Source: Lonicera japonica (lineage: Eukaryota > Streptophyta > Magnoliopsida > Dipsacales > Caprifoliaceae). From it: DNA of 64,000 nucleotides. Positions 35,709-47,389 of this stretch are shown in pieces. The stretch covers positions 34,321,234-34,385,233 of the forward strand of contig CM038471.1 in assembly GCA_021464415.1 (NCBI GenBank). The letters are read 5' to 3'. Each line of letters begins with the position of its first letter. The stretch's first letter is position 1. The position numbers and the translations under genes were made by a program. Below the pieces are notes generated by a model. That model did not search any database, was not told where the DNA came from, and saw only the letters and a program-made list of their open reading frames with translations.

Positions 35709-37193
35709 TGTTGACCTAAAGGTCTTAATCTTATTTTGATAATAATAATAAATCAATCATGTGTAATTTAACATGTTCTTGATTTAAGATTATAACTTTC
35801 TTATTTGAAAAATCAAGAATAACATGATTGCTCAAAGAAAGTTTGACAAGAATCATTCAATCAATATCCGATCAAGTCAACAAAGCAATGAACTAGCATG
35901 AGATCATTCTTATCACACACATGCTAGCAATGCATTTCATGAAGTACAAAAGATCAAAGATCATATGCCAAAGTTTCAAGTGGAGAATTAATTTGAAAAA
36001 ACAAATCGAAGCATTCGAAAACTCACATATTCGGTAATTGAGTGTTTGCTTAGGATTAATGTAAAATTTCTTAATTGATTGATTATATAGCTCAAACATG
36101 TACATGCATCATTCTTAGATTGATCAAAACCAAGTTTGAATCAAAATCATTTTAAAACATCATTCTTATAAAAATCGATTTTGAAATAATTTCTTAATAA
36201 ATTCATATGAATGAATTTTGATACAAAAACAAATTTGGGAGTCTTAGAAACTTATTTGGAACACTCCCCAAGCATTAAAATCAATTTTGGAGTTATATTG
36301 CAAAAGTTGGAATATTTGCACAAAATCTCCCCAAACTAGAGCAATGTAGTCGACTACATTACTATTGGGGGAGTCAACTACATCATGTAGTCAACTATAT
36401 GGGGATCAGGGGAGTCGACTCCCTTGAAAAAATATAGACATTGGAGATTTCTTGGAAGTCTAGTTTTAGCCTCTAATTACCCCAAACGGCCATATTGCTT
36501 CTTGGACTATTTATATGACTTCTAAGACTCATTTTGCACGCCTTGAATCATTCACATACTCTATTCTTCATCTATCTTCATCATTCAAATATTCAAGAAT
36601 TATTTTGATCAATCATTAATCATTTGAGCTATATCATCTTGATCAAATATGATAACTCTAGTGTGAGTTTCAAATTATATTCTTTACACACTTGAAAGAG
36701 TTATTGTAAATTAGTGTGAATCACCAAACAATTAGAATTTATTATGAGGGGTAAATTTCACAAGGTTAGCAAGAAAGAGATTCTTGTGTGAATATTGTGG
36801 TCAAGCAATATTTGTAAATAGTGTGTGAGATGATACACTTGTAGTGGTTTGATCTTCACCCGAAAGGAGATTGATTTTAGTGAAAATTCTCGGAGAACTA
36901 ACCGAGCGCAAGCGCGGATTATGGTTTGGTAAACCAAAACCGTGAGGACAAAAAGTCTTGAGCTTCAAATCGGTTCAATCTTTCTAACTCAATCTCTTTA
37001 TTTACTTGTTATATTTATTGATTGAAGTTACATTATATTGTTGCTTGTTCTTAGGATTGATTGTTTTCCTTGATAAACTTGTTTAGTTAAATTGTTTTAC
37101 TTAAATATTTTGAAAAAGTTTTTAATTCTGCATTAAGATTTTAAAAACCCTATTCACACCCCCGCCCCCCCTAAGATTATTTTCCGACAAACA
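35709..37193. mobile_element. Solo LTR, 1,485 bp (Copia-like)
   Basis: Begins TGTTGACCTAAAGG and ends CCGACAAACA, flanked by the 5-bp direct repeat CTAAG (35704-35708 and 37194-37198). TG...CA ends and a 5-bp duplication define an LTR, and no internal retroelement genes follow, so it is a solo LTR left by recombination. Inside are GTAGTCGACTAC and AGTCGACTCC motifs and a C-rich run just before the end. The Copia assignment rests on resemblance to LTRs I have seen, not on coding evidence. Confidence 0.85.
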
Positions 37194-37198
37194 CTAAG

Positions 37199-37980
37199 AA
37201 TAACAATTAAAGGACAAAGATGCAGCTTAGATCATAATGATACCAGTGGGACTTGAACTCACATGAGCCTAGGTTCAGGTGGACACCTTTTAATGGATGA
37301 AATGTGAGTTAGAAAGATGGGGTTAAAGAGAAAAAAATTAACAACCAATTGCTTAATGGTTCAAACCGTTTTAATTAAATTTGTACAATTTATAAAAATA
37401 TTCAATAGATTTTTTGAAAAACAAAATCACATAATTTTATATTTAAAATATATCTTATTTTATAGATTTTGGTAAGTCGATTTCAAATGTAAATTACGCT
37501 TTATGAATTTAAAATTGTATTATTTTCAATTTGTTTAAGAAATTGATGAAAAAGATAATATGAGGAGGAATTTTATTTGAATTTTTTTTTTAATATCGCT
37601 ACGTATGCCACAAAATCAATTAATCAATGGACACAAGGTACAATAACCAATTAGGACTCAAGTCCCAACTTTCCGAACGTGAACAAGAAAAATGCATGTC
37701 GGGCTAAACCATGGGCAATAGATTATAATCATGAGGCACAAAACTAAAGACCACTTCTAAATATTTGGTAAAATAAAAAAATGTCGTCTAGCACCAAATT
37801 GAATTCATTTAGGCATAGCTCCTTAGAAGAAAGAAGATCGATAACCTATATTTAGCTAACTAGCTAACTATCATTACTAACAAAAGACTAAAAATAACTA
37901 ATACTAAATATAGCTATAGACTAAAAATACACTGTTGTTGCAACTAAGTCTAATATTAGCTTAAGATATTTTCTCAACAC
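37199..37980. other. AT-rich spacer, no gene seen
   Basis: Non-coding. A short segment near 37240-37300 (GTGGGACTTGAACTCACATG) faintly resembles a tRNA T-arm on the minus strand, but no cloverleaf can be drawn. Confidence 0.35.
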
Positions 37981-37984
37981 GACT

Positions 37985-38400
37985 CACCCCTGAGTTGCCT
38001 CTGCATAAATTCATAATCATTCACAGATTCCCCCGATTGCATGGTAAACTTCCTCCTGTGTTTGGGAAATTTGAAGGTAACAGAAACATCATCAGGGGTG
38101 AACTTCACTTCCTCCCGACCAATCAAAAACCTTCGTGCTTCTCCGAATACACTGAAATGATTTTCTTCACAACTTGACCAATCATTCCAATGTGATTCGA
38201 AATAATTTTATCTTCATAAATTGCCTTGAACATCGCACCAAATGGTGTCCTCAGCATTGCTCCCATATAAAAATCTTTGATAGCCTCGCGAGCCTTTAAA
38301 CCTTCCAATTTCTTCAACAACTACTAGATTATACCTAAACATAGTTGTTCTAGATGATTCTTTTACAAAAGGTTTATCAGCTTTAGGTGCTTTCTTCACA
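37985..38400 (-). pseudogene. Broken fragment of a transposon-associated gene
   Basis: On the minus strand a frame from about 38340 reads through GAMLRTPFGAMFKAIYEDK and continues. A shift near 38126 is needed to go on into IGREEVKFTPDDVSVTFKFP and a tail ending near MQRQLRG. The FTPDDVxxxF-P pattern resembles N-terminal domains (DUF1985-like or plant mobile domain) carried by plant DNA transposons with Ulp1 proteases; that match is from memory. The frame is broken by the shift and by stops, and no neighbouring protease was found. Confidence 0.5.
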
Positions 38401-38589
38401 GATTTAAATTGTTTTTCTTTTTACTACTTGGACTATTATTGGCTTTCCTCTTACGGGAAAAAGCCTGTGCACCAACAGATCTCTCTGAACTCCTTGTATT
38501 CATCGTGCCTTTTACACAATTGATATAGATCTTCATTACCCACTATTATCTAGAGGCATTATAAAACAAATATACAGATATATCTAGTT

Positions 38590-39080
38590 AGCACACATCC
38601 AATGCTGCACACAAGGTGCTAAAACAGATTTAGCACTAATTTTCTAGAACATGATAACTATTTCTAAAACTGATTTAGACTATTTTTGTCCAAAAGTAAG
38701 CAATCAAATGTGTTAAAACAGTTTTAGCACCAAAAGTCCAAAACTAGGATGGTGTTAAAAAGGTTTTAGCACCACAGGTAAACACATATAACTAAACTGA
38801 ATATGCTAAAACAGTTTTAGCACCCATTCAATGCTACATATCAGGGTGCTAAAACAGATTTATCATCAGTTCTCTAGAACATAGTAACTATTTACATGGT
38901 GTTAAAATATATTTAGCGCATTTTTTGTCCAAAAATAAACAATCAGATAGTGCATTTTAGCACCAAATGTCGAAAACTAGAATGGTGTTAAAACCGTTTT
39001 AGTACCACTTGTGTTTTAGCACCATTTGTCCATACATAATTGACTACAAATTAAAGTGCTAAAAATCTTTCCAAACTAGA
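38590..39080. repeat. Repeat block with palindromic GTGCTAAAAC/GTTTTAGCAC motifs
   Basis: Motifs of the type TGCTAAAACAGTTTTAGCAC occur again and again on both strands. A longer unit starting CAATGCTGCACACAAGGTGC near 38600 recurs about 230 bp on near 38829. Subterminal repeats of a DNA transposon, possibly the one that carried the gene fragment at 37985-38400, are the likeliest source. Confidence 0.6.
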
Positions 39081-40725
39081 CTTTCAAGAAAATCTACATA
39101 CAAATTTGAATATATGAAAACACAAAATCTCATTAAAAACAGTTCAAAACACATGAAAAAGCTAACCATATGTAAAAATGTGTTTTGAACTTCAACATCT
39201 ACACAAAACATAAATACAAAATAACTGAATGAACACAAAAAACTGAAAAAATACTTGATTCAACGCATGAACATAAATCAACAAACAATGAAAAATGAAT
39301 GAACACAAAAGAATGAAGGCGTCCCTTGACTAAAAAATGAAGCGACAGTATAGAACAAATGAGCAACGTTCATAGAAAATGAAGAATAAACTGATATCGT
39401 GTATATAAACAAAGAACGTACAAAGAAATTACAGAGAGATAAAATTTTAATCGTACAGATAGAAATAAAATTTTGATTGTGGTAGTTATGTAAGAGAGGG
39501 GGGGCGAACCTTTCGATCATGCTTTAGGCAGAGCAAAGGTTTAAGAGATGTTTTATTAGGGGTATTTTTTTACATCAACATTTGTCATTATCCTTAAAAT
39601 AAATGAATATTATGAAAAATGTCCTAATTGTAAAACCAAATTATGAAATTAATACTACTTTATTTATTAAACATAGTCAATCCTTAGAGTTATAAAACAC
39701 TACTATGCGAGACCTTAGAACCTATTATCTCTTCATTGTATTATATTTGGACCAAAAAGTTATAATTTATTTAATTCTATTTATTTCCCTTGGAATTATA
39801 ATTTAACTTCTAAATATCAAGAATCCTAATTTATTTAATTCTATTTATTTTACTTACTTTACTTATATTAGGATTCTTGTAAAAAAAAATCTTCGTTTTA
39901 ATTTTGAAAACCTATTGTTGTTCTTTTTTTCTTTTTCTTTTCTGGAAAAGGAAAACCAATCGTAATTCGTAAGCAACAATTTATTATATTATATTTGGAC
40001 CATAAAGTTTTAATTTATTTAATTCTATTTATTTCCCTTAGAATTATAATTTAACATCTAAATATCAATTGCATATTCTATTTGTATTAGAATTTTTGCA
40101 ATATATATACAATACATATAATTTAGTAGCTTTAGTATTAGAAATAGAAATTGCTAACAAATTTAAGTATTTTAATGCACAATAAAATTCACTAAAATTG
40201 TATCAATCTTACGAGGTATTCAAAGATAAAAATAATATAGACATTTTTCATATTCTGTGAGTTATATTTTTGTTGATTTGCCTTTGTATCTTAGATAAAT
40301 AAATTAAACTAGCTATAGTAGATCTATTTGTCAAACCAGTTCTTAATCTTTAGTTAGAGAATTGTGTTAAATAGAAAGTATAACGTACAATCACCTAATA
40401 CATTATTTGCTTTGGTAGAAGCCGAAAATAGTTTAATAACAACAATTTTCTAACTAAATTTACATGCTAACATAATAAACTCTAACTGGTGAATTAGAAA
40501 AAAAAAATTAAATAAGAAGTATCAATGCTCCTAAGACAAAAATTAATATTTACCACAGTTTTATTTTTAATTTTTTATTATGTACCTTAAATGTTATCTT
40601 TAAATCATAATATTCCTGTAAAATTGTTTTAGATTTAAGTTCAAACGCTTAATTTGCATATATAATTGTCTCGTAACTTATATGTAATTATCAATAAAAT
40701 TTTTTATATATATATTTATTAGTCG
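39081..40725. other. AT-rich spacer with a dispersed direct repeat
   Basis: The phrase TTTATTTAATTCTATTTATT with TTCCCTTRGAATTATAATTT occurs near 39770-39800 and again near 40015-40045. No gene. It may be the body of the Helitron whose 3' end is at 40763, but no 5' end was found. Confidence 0.4.
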
Positions 40726-40734
40726 TCAAATAGT

Positions 40735-40763
40735 AACGGGTGACGCAAGCGCACTATGACTAG
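40735..40763 (+). mobile_element. Helitron-like 3' terminus at the breakpoint of PDR copy C
   Basis: A small hairpin GTGACGCAAGCGCAC (one bulged base, 2-base loop) is followed by TATGACTAG, ending at 40763, with T next. This fits a Helitron 3' end on the plus strand. Recognisable intron-2 sequence of copy C starts immediately to the right (about 40764-40775). Confidence 0.5.
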
Positions 40764-41217
40764 TAAATCTAAAAAGCCGAGGGACTTCTCCAAGCGGGAA
40801 GGTGAGTGTAACAGACCTAAAACTCAGGAGAGGTAATTGCAACTAACCAACTTATCTTCTTAAATAGTGTAAACAGAGTGGCCACCTCATGTTTTGGGCA
40901 TGTGTCTAAAGGCTGTCCACTTGTGTCTAAATACAAAATTAAATTAAATCATAACTGGACACGGGCTAAAAACTAGATTGGCCGGTAGAGTGTGATTTCT
41001 TTAACCGATAGTAAATTTATATCCATTGTATCTCAAATGTGTATATTAACCCCATATAGTTGTCTTGGAGCGTACTTGGAATTGTGTGGTTAGGCTCGAT
41101 AAGTGCCAATGCCTTGTGGAATTAGTTGGGGTAGACCCCGATACCCACAAATATCGAAAAAAATGCGTATATGATGAATAACCTTCAAATTTACTCGAAT
41201 AAAATGTGGGTACTTAC

Positions 41218-41850
41218 ATAAAGCATTCTTTTGAGAGAATTCCATAAAGTTGGGAGGTGGTTCCCTTGAACTACCTCACACACGGCTTCCACAAGCAGAT
41301 TTTTATATCTCACCTCCACACTAGGAAACTTCACTCCAACTCTACAAACGAACAGGTAAAAATATTTGGAAAGTCGATCTGATAGTAAAATGTTTGGACT
41401 ATGAAATTGGGAAACAATTAGAACATATAGAATTAAATAAATAAGCATTAAATAAATACAACTTTATATTGCCTGCTCTTTTTCTAAGTTTTTGCAACAA
41501 AAGAAGATTGTCATTCTCAATTTGTTTGATCAGCCTCTCGATAACATATGCCGTTCTCGAGCACCAAGTTTAGTGACATCAATCACCACTTTTCCTTTAG
41601 TAACGACTCCATCACCACCATTATTTTCATCGAACAGAGATGATCTCAACCATTCAAATGTGGGCAATCGGTCAATGGCAGCCCACTGTAGCACACTTTC
41701 TTCATCAACATCATCCTTGGAAGAACTTAAACTGGAGTTGCTTTGGAAACTAGAAGTACCCCTATGAAAAGATGATCTCAAACTTCTTCCTATGTCCAAA
41801 AGCTCAACCCCAAGTGACTGTGTTTCATCTGAGCTCTCTAACTGAGCCAT
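41218..41850 (-). pseudogene. PDR transporter copy C, truncated 5' fragment (exons 1-2)
   Basis: The first coding exon (about 41475-41850, ATG at 41848-41850) and second exon (41218-41341, 124 nt as in copies A and B) are clearly homologous to copy B. They include the conserved N-terminal phrases [12 protein letters not shown] and [12 protein letters not shown]. Three lesions are visible. One base is missing in the A run at 41541-41544, shifting frame before the exon end. The exon-1 donor AAGT of A and B reads AATA here, so no GT remains. Homology stops inside intron 2 at about 40764, and none of exons 3-24 is found to the left. The end coincides with a Helitron-like 3' terminus (40763). A nonfunctional duplicate is the simplest reading. 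Confidence 0.88.
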
Positions 41851-44060
41851 GAGCCACAAGCAGGCTAAGTTTCAAACTTGGAATTACAAGAAGAGTCAGG
41901 GGGTGCATATTTTAGGGAGTATTTGTATAGTTTACTCTTTATATAGATAGTATTTCTCTTTTGTCTATACTCTATACTACAATATCAATGAGGTATATAT
42001 GGAATGAGGCATTTTTGTATTTCTTTATAAATTGAAGTTAAGAATGATTTCACGGAGATAATGTAATCTAAGGTCATCCCAAGAAATCCATATAAGTTCT
42101 TTCCCTTTTAGGAGGACTTCCCTTTAAACAGAAGTTATTTTTTTTTTTTTTATTATTGGCAATTCATTCTAATTTTTAAGTGTACAATCATTTGTTCAGT
42201 TTTGTCTATTTGTTCCTTTTCCATTTTGGGTCTTGAATATTTATTGAGGGGAAAGTGGGAAAGAGGATAGATATTGGGACTCAAGATCATTGAAGAAAGT
42301 ATGCATAATACAACTCATTCAGCCATTCTCCCAGTAGCACAACTTGCCCACTCATCCAAGCATAGGGGTATTTGAATGAGTCCAAATTTGTTATACTCCT
42401 CGCATGAGTGTTGACACGATCTTCTCACTTGATTGGCTGATGCATAGAAATAACAAGGACCCATAGTAGTTATTCTACCATTAATTTAATGTATCAACAA
42501 ATCAAGTGAGAAGACAAAGAGGGTCAATAAATGAAGACCCATCTCAATAATAGCACAAATTCCAAATTCCTCACAAGAAATCATTTTTATTAGAAAAGAG
42601 GCAAAGACACAAAGATTACAAGAAAACAAAAAAGAAAGCAGACAATGATGAAGACTAGTGTGGTCATAAATTAAAAAATATACCCAAAATGAAAAAATCA
42701 AGGGCGAGGGAGCCACGTTACAATCTTTTCTATGCTTTCATTTTCCAACAAGTCACTATCATCTCAGAGGCCCCACGATCAATCTCAGCCAAAAAGAGTC
42801 AGATGGGACCAGATAAATAAAATCCCACTTATGGAGGATGCATCTACGCTATTGCATTCGGATTAGGATCCACTGAGGAACCAAATAATATTAAACTACA
42901 AAAAGTATCTGAATCTTTACAGGTCATGCATGTGGCTAAAATTATGCACACAAAATGAAGCTAAAGACAATGGTTATTATATAGTGATTCTTGTGAGCAG
43001 ATCATACCTACCGTGGGCAATAGCTGCCTTACTGCACCTGATTCCAGCGGATGATGATCAATGTGTGGAGTCACCAATTCCTTAACAGTGTCATTGCAAG
43101 TGAAGCCATTCCATATTGTTATACTAGTCACAACTTGTGCTAAAGGCACTATTGGCCATTGAAAAAATCATCTCTGCAATCTCAGCCACGCAATCCTTTT
43201 AATCCCTAATATATTTTTAAGATTCAAAAAACTATTGCCCCTTATTAATAAATTTGGTATGTAAAGCAACAAATGCAGACTTCTTTTTGAAGGGTGCCAT
43301 GGCCAAGTTTTCAGGTCTGTCTGCTGATTTGCCGGTTGATGAAGTACCACGTCCAAATGAGTGGGGAATTCGAGGCTCATGAGAACCCGATGAGGACAAT
43401 GAAGAAGAAAAAGAAAGTCCCAATTCTGGCAAAAAATTGGGTGCCACATTACATCAGTCACCCTTAATAGTATTTTCAAAGACTTGCTTATAGATAGGTA
43501 GAGCTCTATTATTATCATTGCTGTTGTTATTTTCTTCATTATGCTCAAGAATTATCGCATTTGGGATTATTCCCCAAAATTGAGTCATTTCATCAAACAG
43601 TTGGTCCGCACAATGGGTTCAGGTCAAAAAACTTAACAGTTACAAAGATATAGAAACAACCCCATAATTTATGTTTGTATCAAAAAAAAAAAAAAAGAAC
43701 AACCCATAATTTATGTACAAAGGAAAATCGAGAAATCTTAAAAAAGGGTGCCAATGCCAAATCAGGTAATCTAACTATGTTTCTTTCCCGAGAAAAACAG
43801 CTTCAACCGAAAAATTCACAAATTTCTTTTGTACTTTTTGGCCAATGACTCAATGAGACAAACTAATAAATTTTCTAACGATTTGAGTAAAATTAGTACG
43901 TTTTAACTAAATAGTTCAGTAAGGAAATTGGGAGCCTGCCACCAGGAATTATGGAAAAGAGCCTCAATTCCAGGGTTTTCCACAAGCACTCACACATGAT
44001 TTTGGATGTAGGAAATAGGAATTCCTAATGCAAATTTGAAAGGGATAAAGTGGAAATCTT
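41851..44060. other. Upstream block of PDR copy C
   Basis: Aligned with the upstream regions of copies A and B: AATGTAATCTAAGGTCATCC near 42069, CTACGCTATTGCATTCGGAT near 42844, and GAAAAGAGCCTCAATTCCAG near 43964. At about 42758-42766 it keeps the uninterrupted version of the site where copy B carries the Mutator-like element. Minus-strand frames at 42961-43150 and 43232-43447 are open and protein-like, but are not conserved as open frames in A or B. Confidence 0.55.
42419..42514. other. Short foldback, about 95 bp, with 25-base arms
   Basis: The left arm CTTCTCACTTGATTGGCTGA (from 42421) pairs with a right arm containing AAATCAAGTGAGAAG (to about 42513), giving 22 of 25 matched positions around a 45-base loop. 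The size would suit either a MIRNA-type precursor or a tiny MITE. There is no evidence of transcription. Confidence 0.4.
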
Positions 44061-45365
44061 GGCCGAAGAAGCCTATTTTTAATAACCATGTGATTTTGAA
44101 TTTAATAGTTTTGGGACGAGAGAATTTGAAGACTGTGCTGTACTTATTGGGATACTACACATGAATGCAGTAAAGCTTGGTAATTCTGAAATAGAAAATG
44201 ACAACTCGCCGTGTTAATCATGTTAACTCGCAGGTGTAAAAATAAGTATTTAACTTATCAATATGTATAAAATTACATTGAAAATAAGAAAATAATGTCT
44301 CTCACAATACATAGTTTGTCGGAGCAATTCAAAGTGATTTGCAAGAGACATAATGTGTCGGCCTAAACCATGATGGTGCACAACACATCACGTGTAGTGA
44401 TAATGCTATGATCTTTTGCAAACTTAATGGAGCCATTTTGACAAAGAGCATGATGTGCATATGTGGAGTTATAGGAGGGAGGTAAATATACACTATAAAA
44501 GTTGTTTTGATTTAATCTGAAAGCATGGGCCACTGGATAGAGCTTTACACAAAACACTAAAGAGACCGGCCAATGGGAAAACTCTACTTAGGCTTTTATA
44601 GAGAGGAGTTTTTGGTCAGACAAAATACAAATAATCTGCATTTCCCCGATACATCGTGTGCTAGGGCAATTTAAATATGTTTATTACAAGATACATAATG
44701 TGTCGTGGGAGAGTAAAAGTATTTCCCCAACACATCATGTATTAGGTAGTACAAAAATTTATCGGTAGAGAATTTTTGCTTTTATTTAACTTTTAACTTA
44801 CACTTCTAGCATTTTTTACAGTGCAGTACGACAATAAAATAGGCAAATTTAACCTATTACACTTTGAAGTGGAGATGGTCTTATGAATACAAAGGACAAT
44901 CTCTTATAAATCATACTATGTTAAATATATACTTAAATTTTTTTCCTTATTGTAAATAAATTGTTAACATGTATAGAAATGATTCAAATGATCGATCTAA
45001 CATCAATTTAATGAATCCAGAGTAGTTTATTTATTGATGACCATGTAGAATTATTGATGACCCAAAAGAGGAGGAGGGAGTATTAAACTACTGCTTTATT
45101 TAGTTTTTATAGATAGCTCATTAATATGTGCAAAAGGGACCTATTGTTATATTTTACTAGAAATTAGGTAGAATGTCTTGTTACATATTGATTTTTATTA
45201 AAAATTCAATGAATAATATTTTTTTGAATGAATGGCTTATTTTAAATTGGTAATTAGTGTAAGAGGCATATTTTGTTTTATATTTTAAATGAAGGTATTT
45301 GAATAAATTTAAATATCATTTAATTAATAAAAACATGTTATATATTACCTAAATTACCCCCTCTT
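44061..45365. other. AT-rich spacer, no gene seen
   Basis: Contains dispersed pieces such as AGATACATAATGTGTCG and AACACATCATGTATTAGGTA that look like variants of one another (44344-44760). A lone GAGGAGGGAGTATTA near 45068 looks like one end of a Stowaway MITE whose partner was not found. Confidence 0.4.
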
Positions 45366-45369
45366 TATG

Positions 45370-45645
45370 AAATTTGCACAAAGCATATGGACTGCAAAGT
45401 TCAAATTGTAATAAAATATGAACTGCAAAGTTCATATTGCAATAAAATAGGGACTGCAATATGAACTTTGCACTAGAAATATGGATTGCAAAGTTCACAT
45501 TACAGTAAAACATGAACTGCAATATGAACTTTGCACTAGAAATATGGACTGCAAAGTTTACATTACAGTAAAACATGGACTGCAATATGAACTTTGCACC
45601 AAAAATATGGGCTGCAAAGTTCATATTGCAGTCCATATTTTAATG
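45370..45645. repeat. 63-bp tandem repeat with alternating inverted arms
   Basis: The phrase ATATGGAYTGCAAAGTT recurs at 45479, 45542 and 45605, exactly 63 bp apart, with a diverged copy to the left. Each unit holds TGCAAAGTTCATATTGCAG and its inverse CTGCAATATGAACTTTGCA, so the array is a chain of hairpins. As 63 is divisible by three, both strands show periodic open frames, which are artefacts. Confidence 0.85.
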
Positions 45646-47385
45646 CATATTAGGATTTTTTAGTTTATTTTAAGGGTTGTGATGTCATTTTACAATGAAA
45701 AAAAAAAGACACATGTCATATTATCAATAAAAAAATAGGCCTTTTATTTACAAAAAAATTATTTCTTGACTTTAGTGCGAAAATCTTCCTCTAATAAGAC
45801 TTTTTTTTAATTGTCCCTATATTTTATGAACTGAAGTACTGTTTCATTTTATTTCTCCAAAGCTTACATTCTTAAAAGTTTATCCATTTTTATAAAGGAA
45901 ACAGTAGCCAAAGCAATCTGACATTTTAAAACAAAAAAGTAAATTACCTTTTCTCAGGGTTGATCGATTTTTCTTTTACTTTAAAACACAACACAAAGAT
46001 AATTAATTGGTGCACAAAAAATTAGTTAGCTCCAATAAAATACATATACATATCAAAAGCTGCAGTCATTGGAATAATATACACGTTGTATATGTTTATA
46101 TATATATATATATATATATCTAAAAAGTTTCAACATATATACATAGATCAAACTCTCTAATCTTATTGTTTCAAATCTCTTAAACTTTTAAAGTAGGGTA
46201 AATAATTGTACATGTGTAGGTTTAAAGACTGGAAAATTAATGTTGGACTTTATTTTGAAAAATATATAAGGATTTGATCATTGTTTCAGTTTTAGGATTC
46301 TCCAAGAAGCTAGTTCAAAGGAAGGAATTCGATATACAATTTTTGCAAGCTTTGAAAGAATCCTATTGGTAAGGGTGATTTTGTTTCTATCCGCAATATT
46401 TTGTGGTTAATTTGCATTGCCGACTAAATTAATCCTTGAGTGTGGATAAACTGACAAAAAAAATATTATTGATTTAATTTCTTAATATTATTTTTATTAA
46501 TATTATAATATCTACTAGATTAATAAGTACATCCACTTTAATTAAATAAATAGAAGTATTACATTTAAAAAGCCAATGGATAAATCCTAATTAATTTTTA
46601 AGTAAAATAATAAAAAAAAAATAAAAAAAATCAACCCCTCACTCCATTCCTTTTCAAAAATTTACCGTCTTCTTCCCTCTTCCTTCACCGGATACTGTCT
46701 CCTCCTTTCCTCTTCCCTCACCACATACGTACCATCTCCTCCTTCCTCCCTGTTACTAGCCCCAAATCTGGTCCGGGCTAAAAAACCTATCCCATCAAGG
46801 TCTGCCTAAGTCGAATTGGAAATCCACTAGGTTGGGTTTTATTCCCATCCTTATTCACAAGAGAGTATTAACACGACTGTATTATGATAGGTAAATTCCT
46901 TTAATTTATACACCAATTTTTTTATTTTTTATTTTTATTGGAAACAACAACGCATTTATCGATAAACATAAAAAAGCGTTACAATGTAGGGGACAAATTT
47001 AGTGGACCAACGGTCCACTGAAAATGAAGCCCAGTAAACAAACAAAACACAAAATACAAAAATCAGCAAGTTAACAAATTAAACAAAGGTTGCCTAGACA
47101 GTCCGCTAATACCACATATTCCTCTGTACAGTGCTCTACTAATAGATGGCTGCAGCTCAGTCATTCGAAAGCTCTGAGCCTCTGAGATTGAAACGGTTCC
47201 AAACAGATTCTTAAAGTCGGAATGTCCTGTCTGGAATCATATCTCTAGTGTGTCTGGTACATATATGTACAGTTAGGAACCATCTTTCCCGAAAGCTTAA
47301 GCTTTTAGGAGATAGAACCGCAATGAATATCATGGTTAACTTGTACAATGGTTGTGGACCTATTCGAGTTGGCATTATCATCTAC
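45646..47385. other. Spacer with (AT)n, no gene seen
   Basis: Holds an (AT)n run at about 46098-46119 and a pyrimidine-rich patch (46670-46760, CTTCCCTC type). Nothing with coding character. Confidence 0.4.
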
Positions 47386-47389
47386 TTTA

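Noticed and set aside
36340..36425. GTAGTCGACTAC/AGTCGACTCC repeats as a possible regulatory cluster
   Set aside because: They lie inside the solo LTR and are explained as part of it.
37235..37300. tRNA-like T-arm phrase on the minus strand
   Set aside because: No acceptor stem or anticodon arm can be drawn around it.
45349..45663. Repetitive ORFs on both strands, about 95 and 60 codons
   Set aside because: Consequence of the 63-bp inverted tandem repeat, whose period is a multiple of three.
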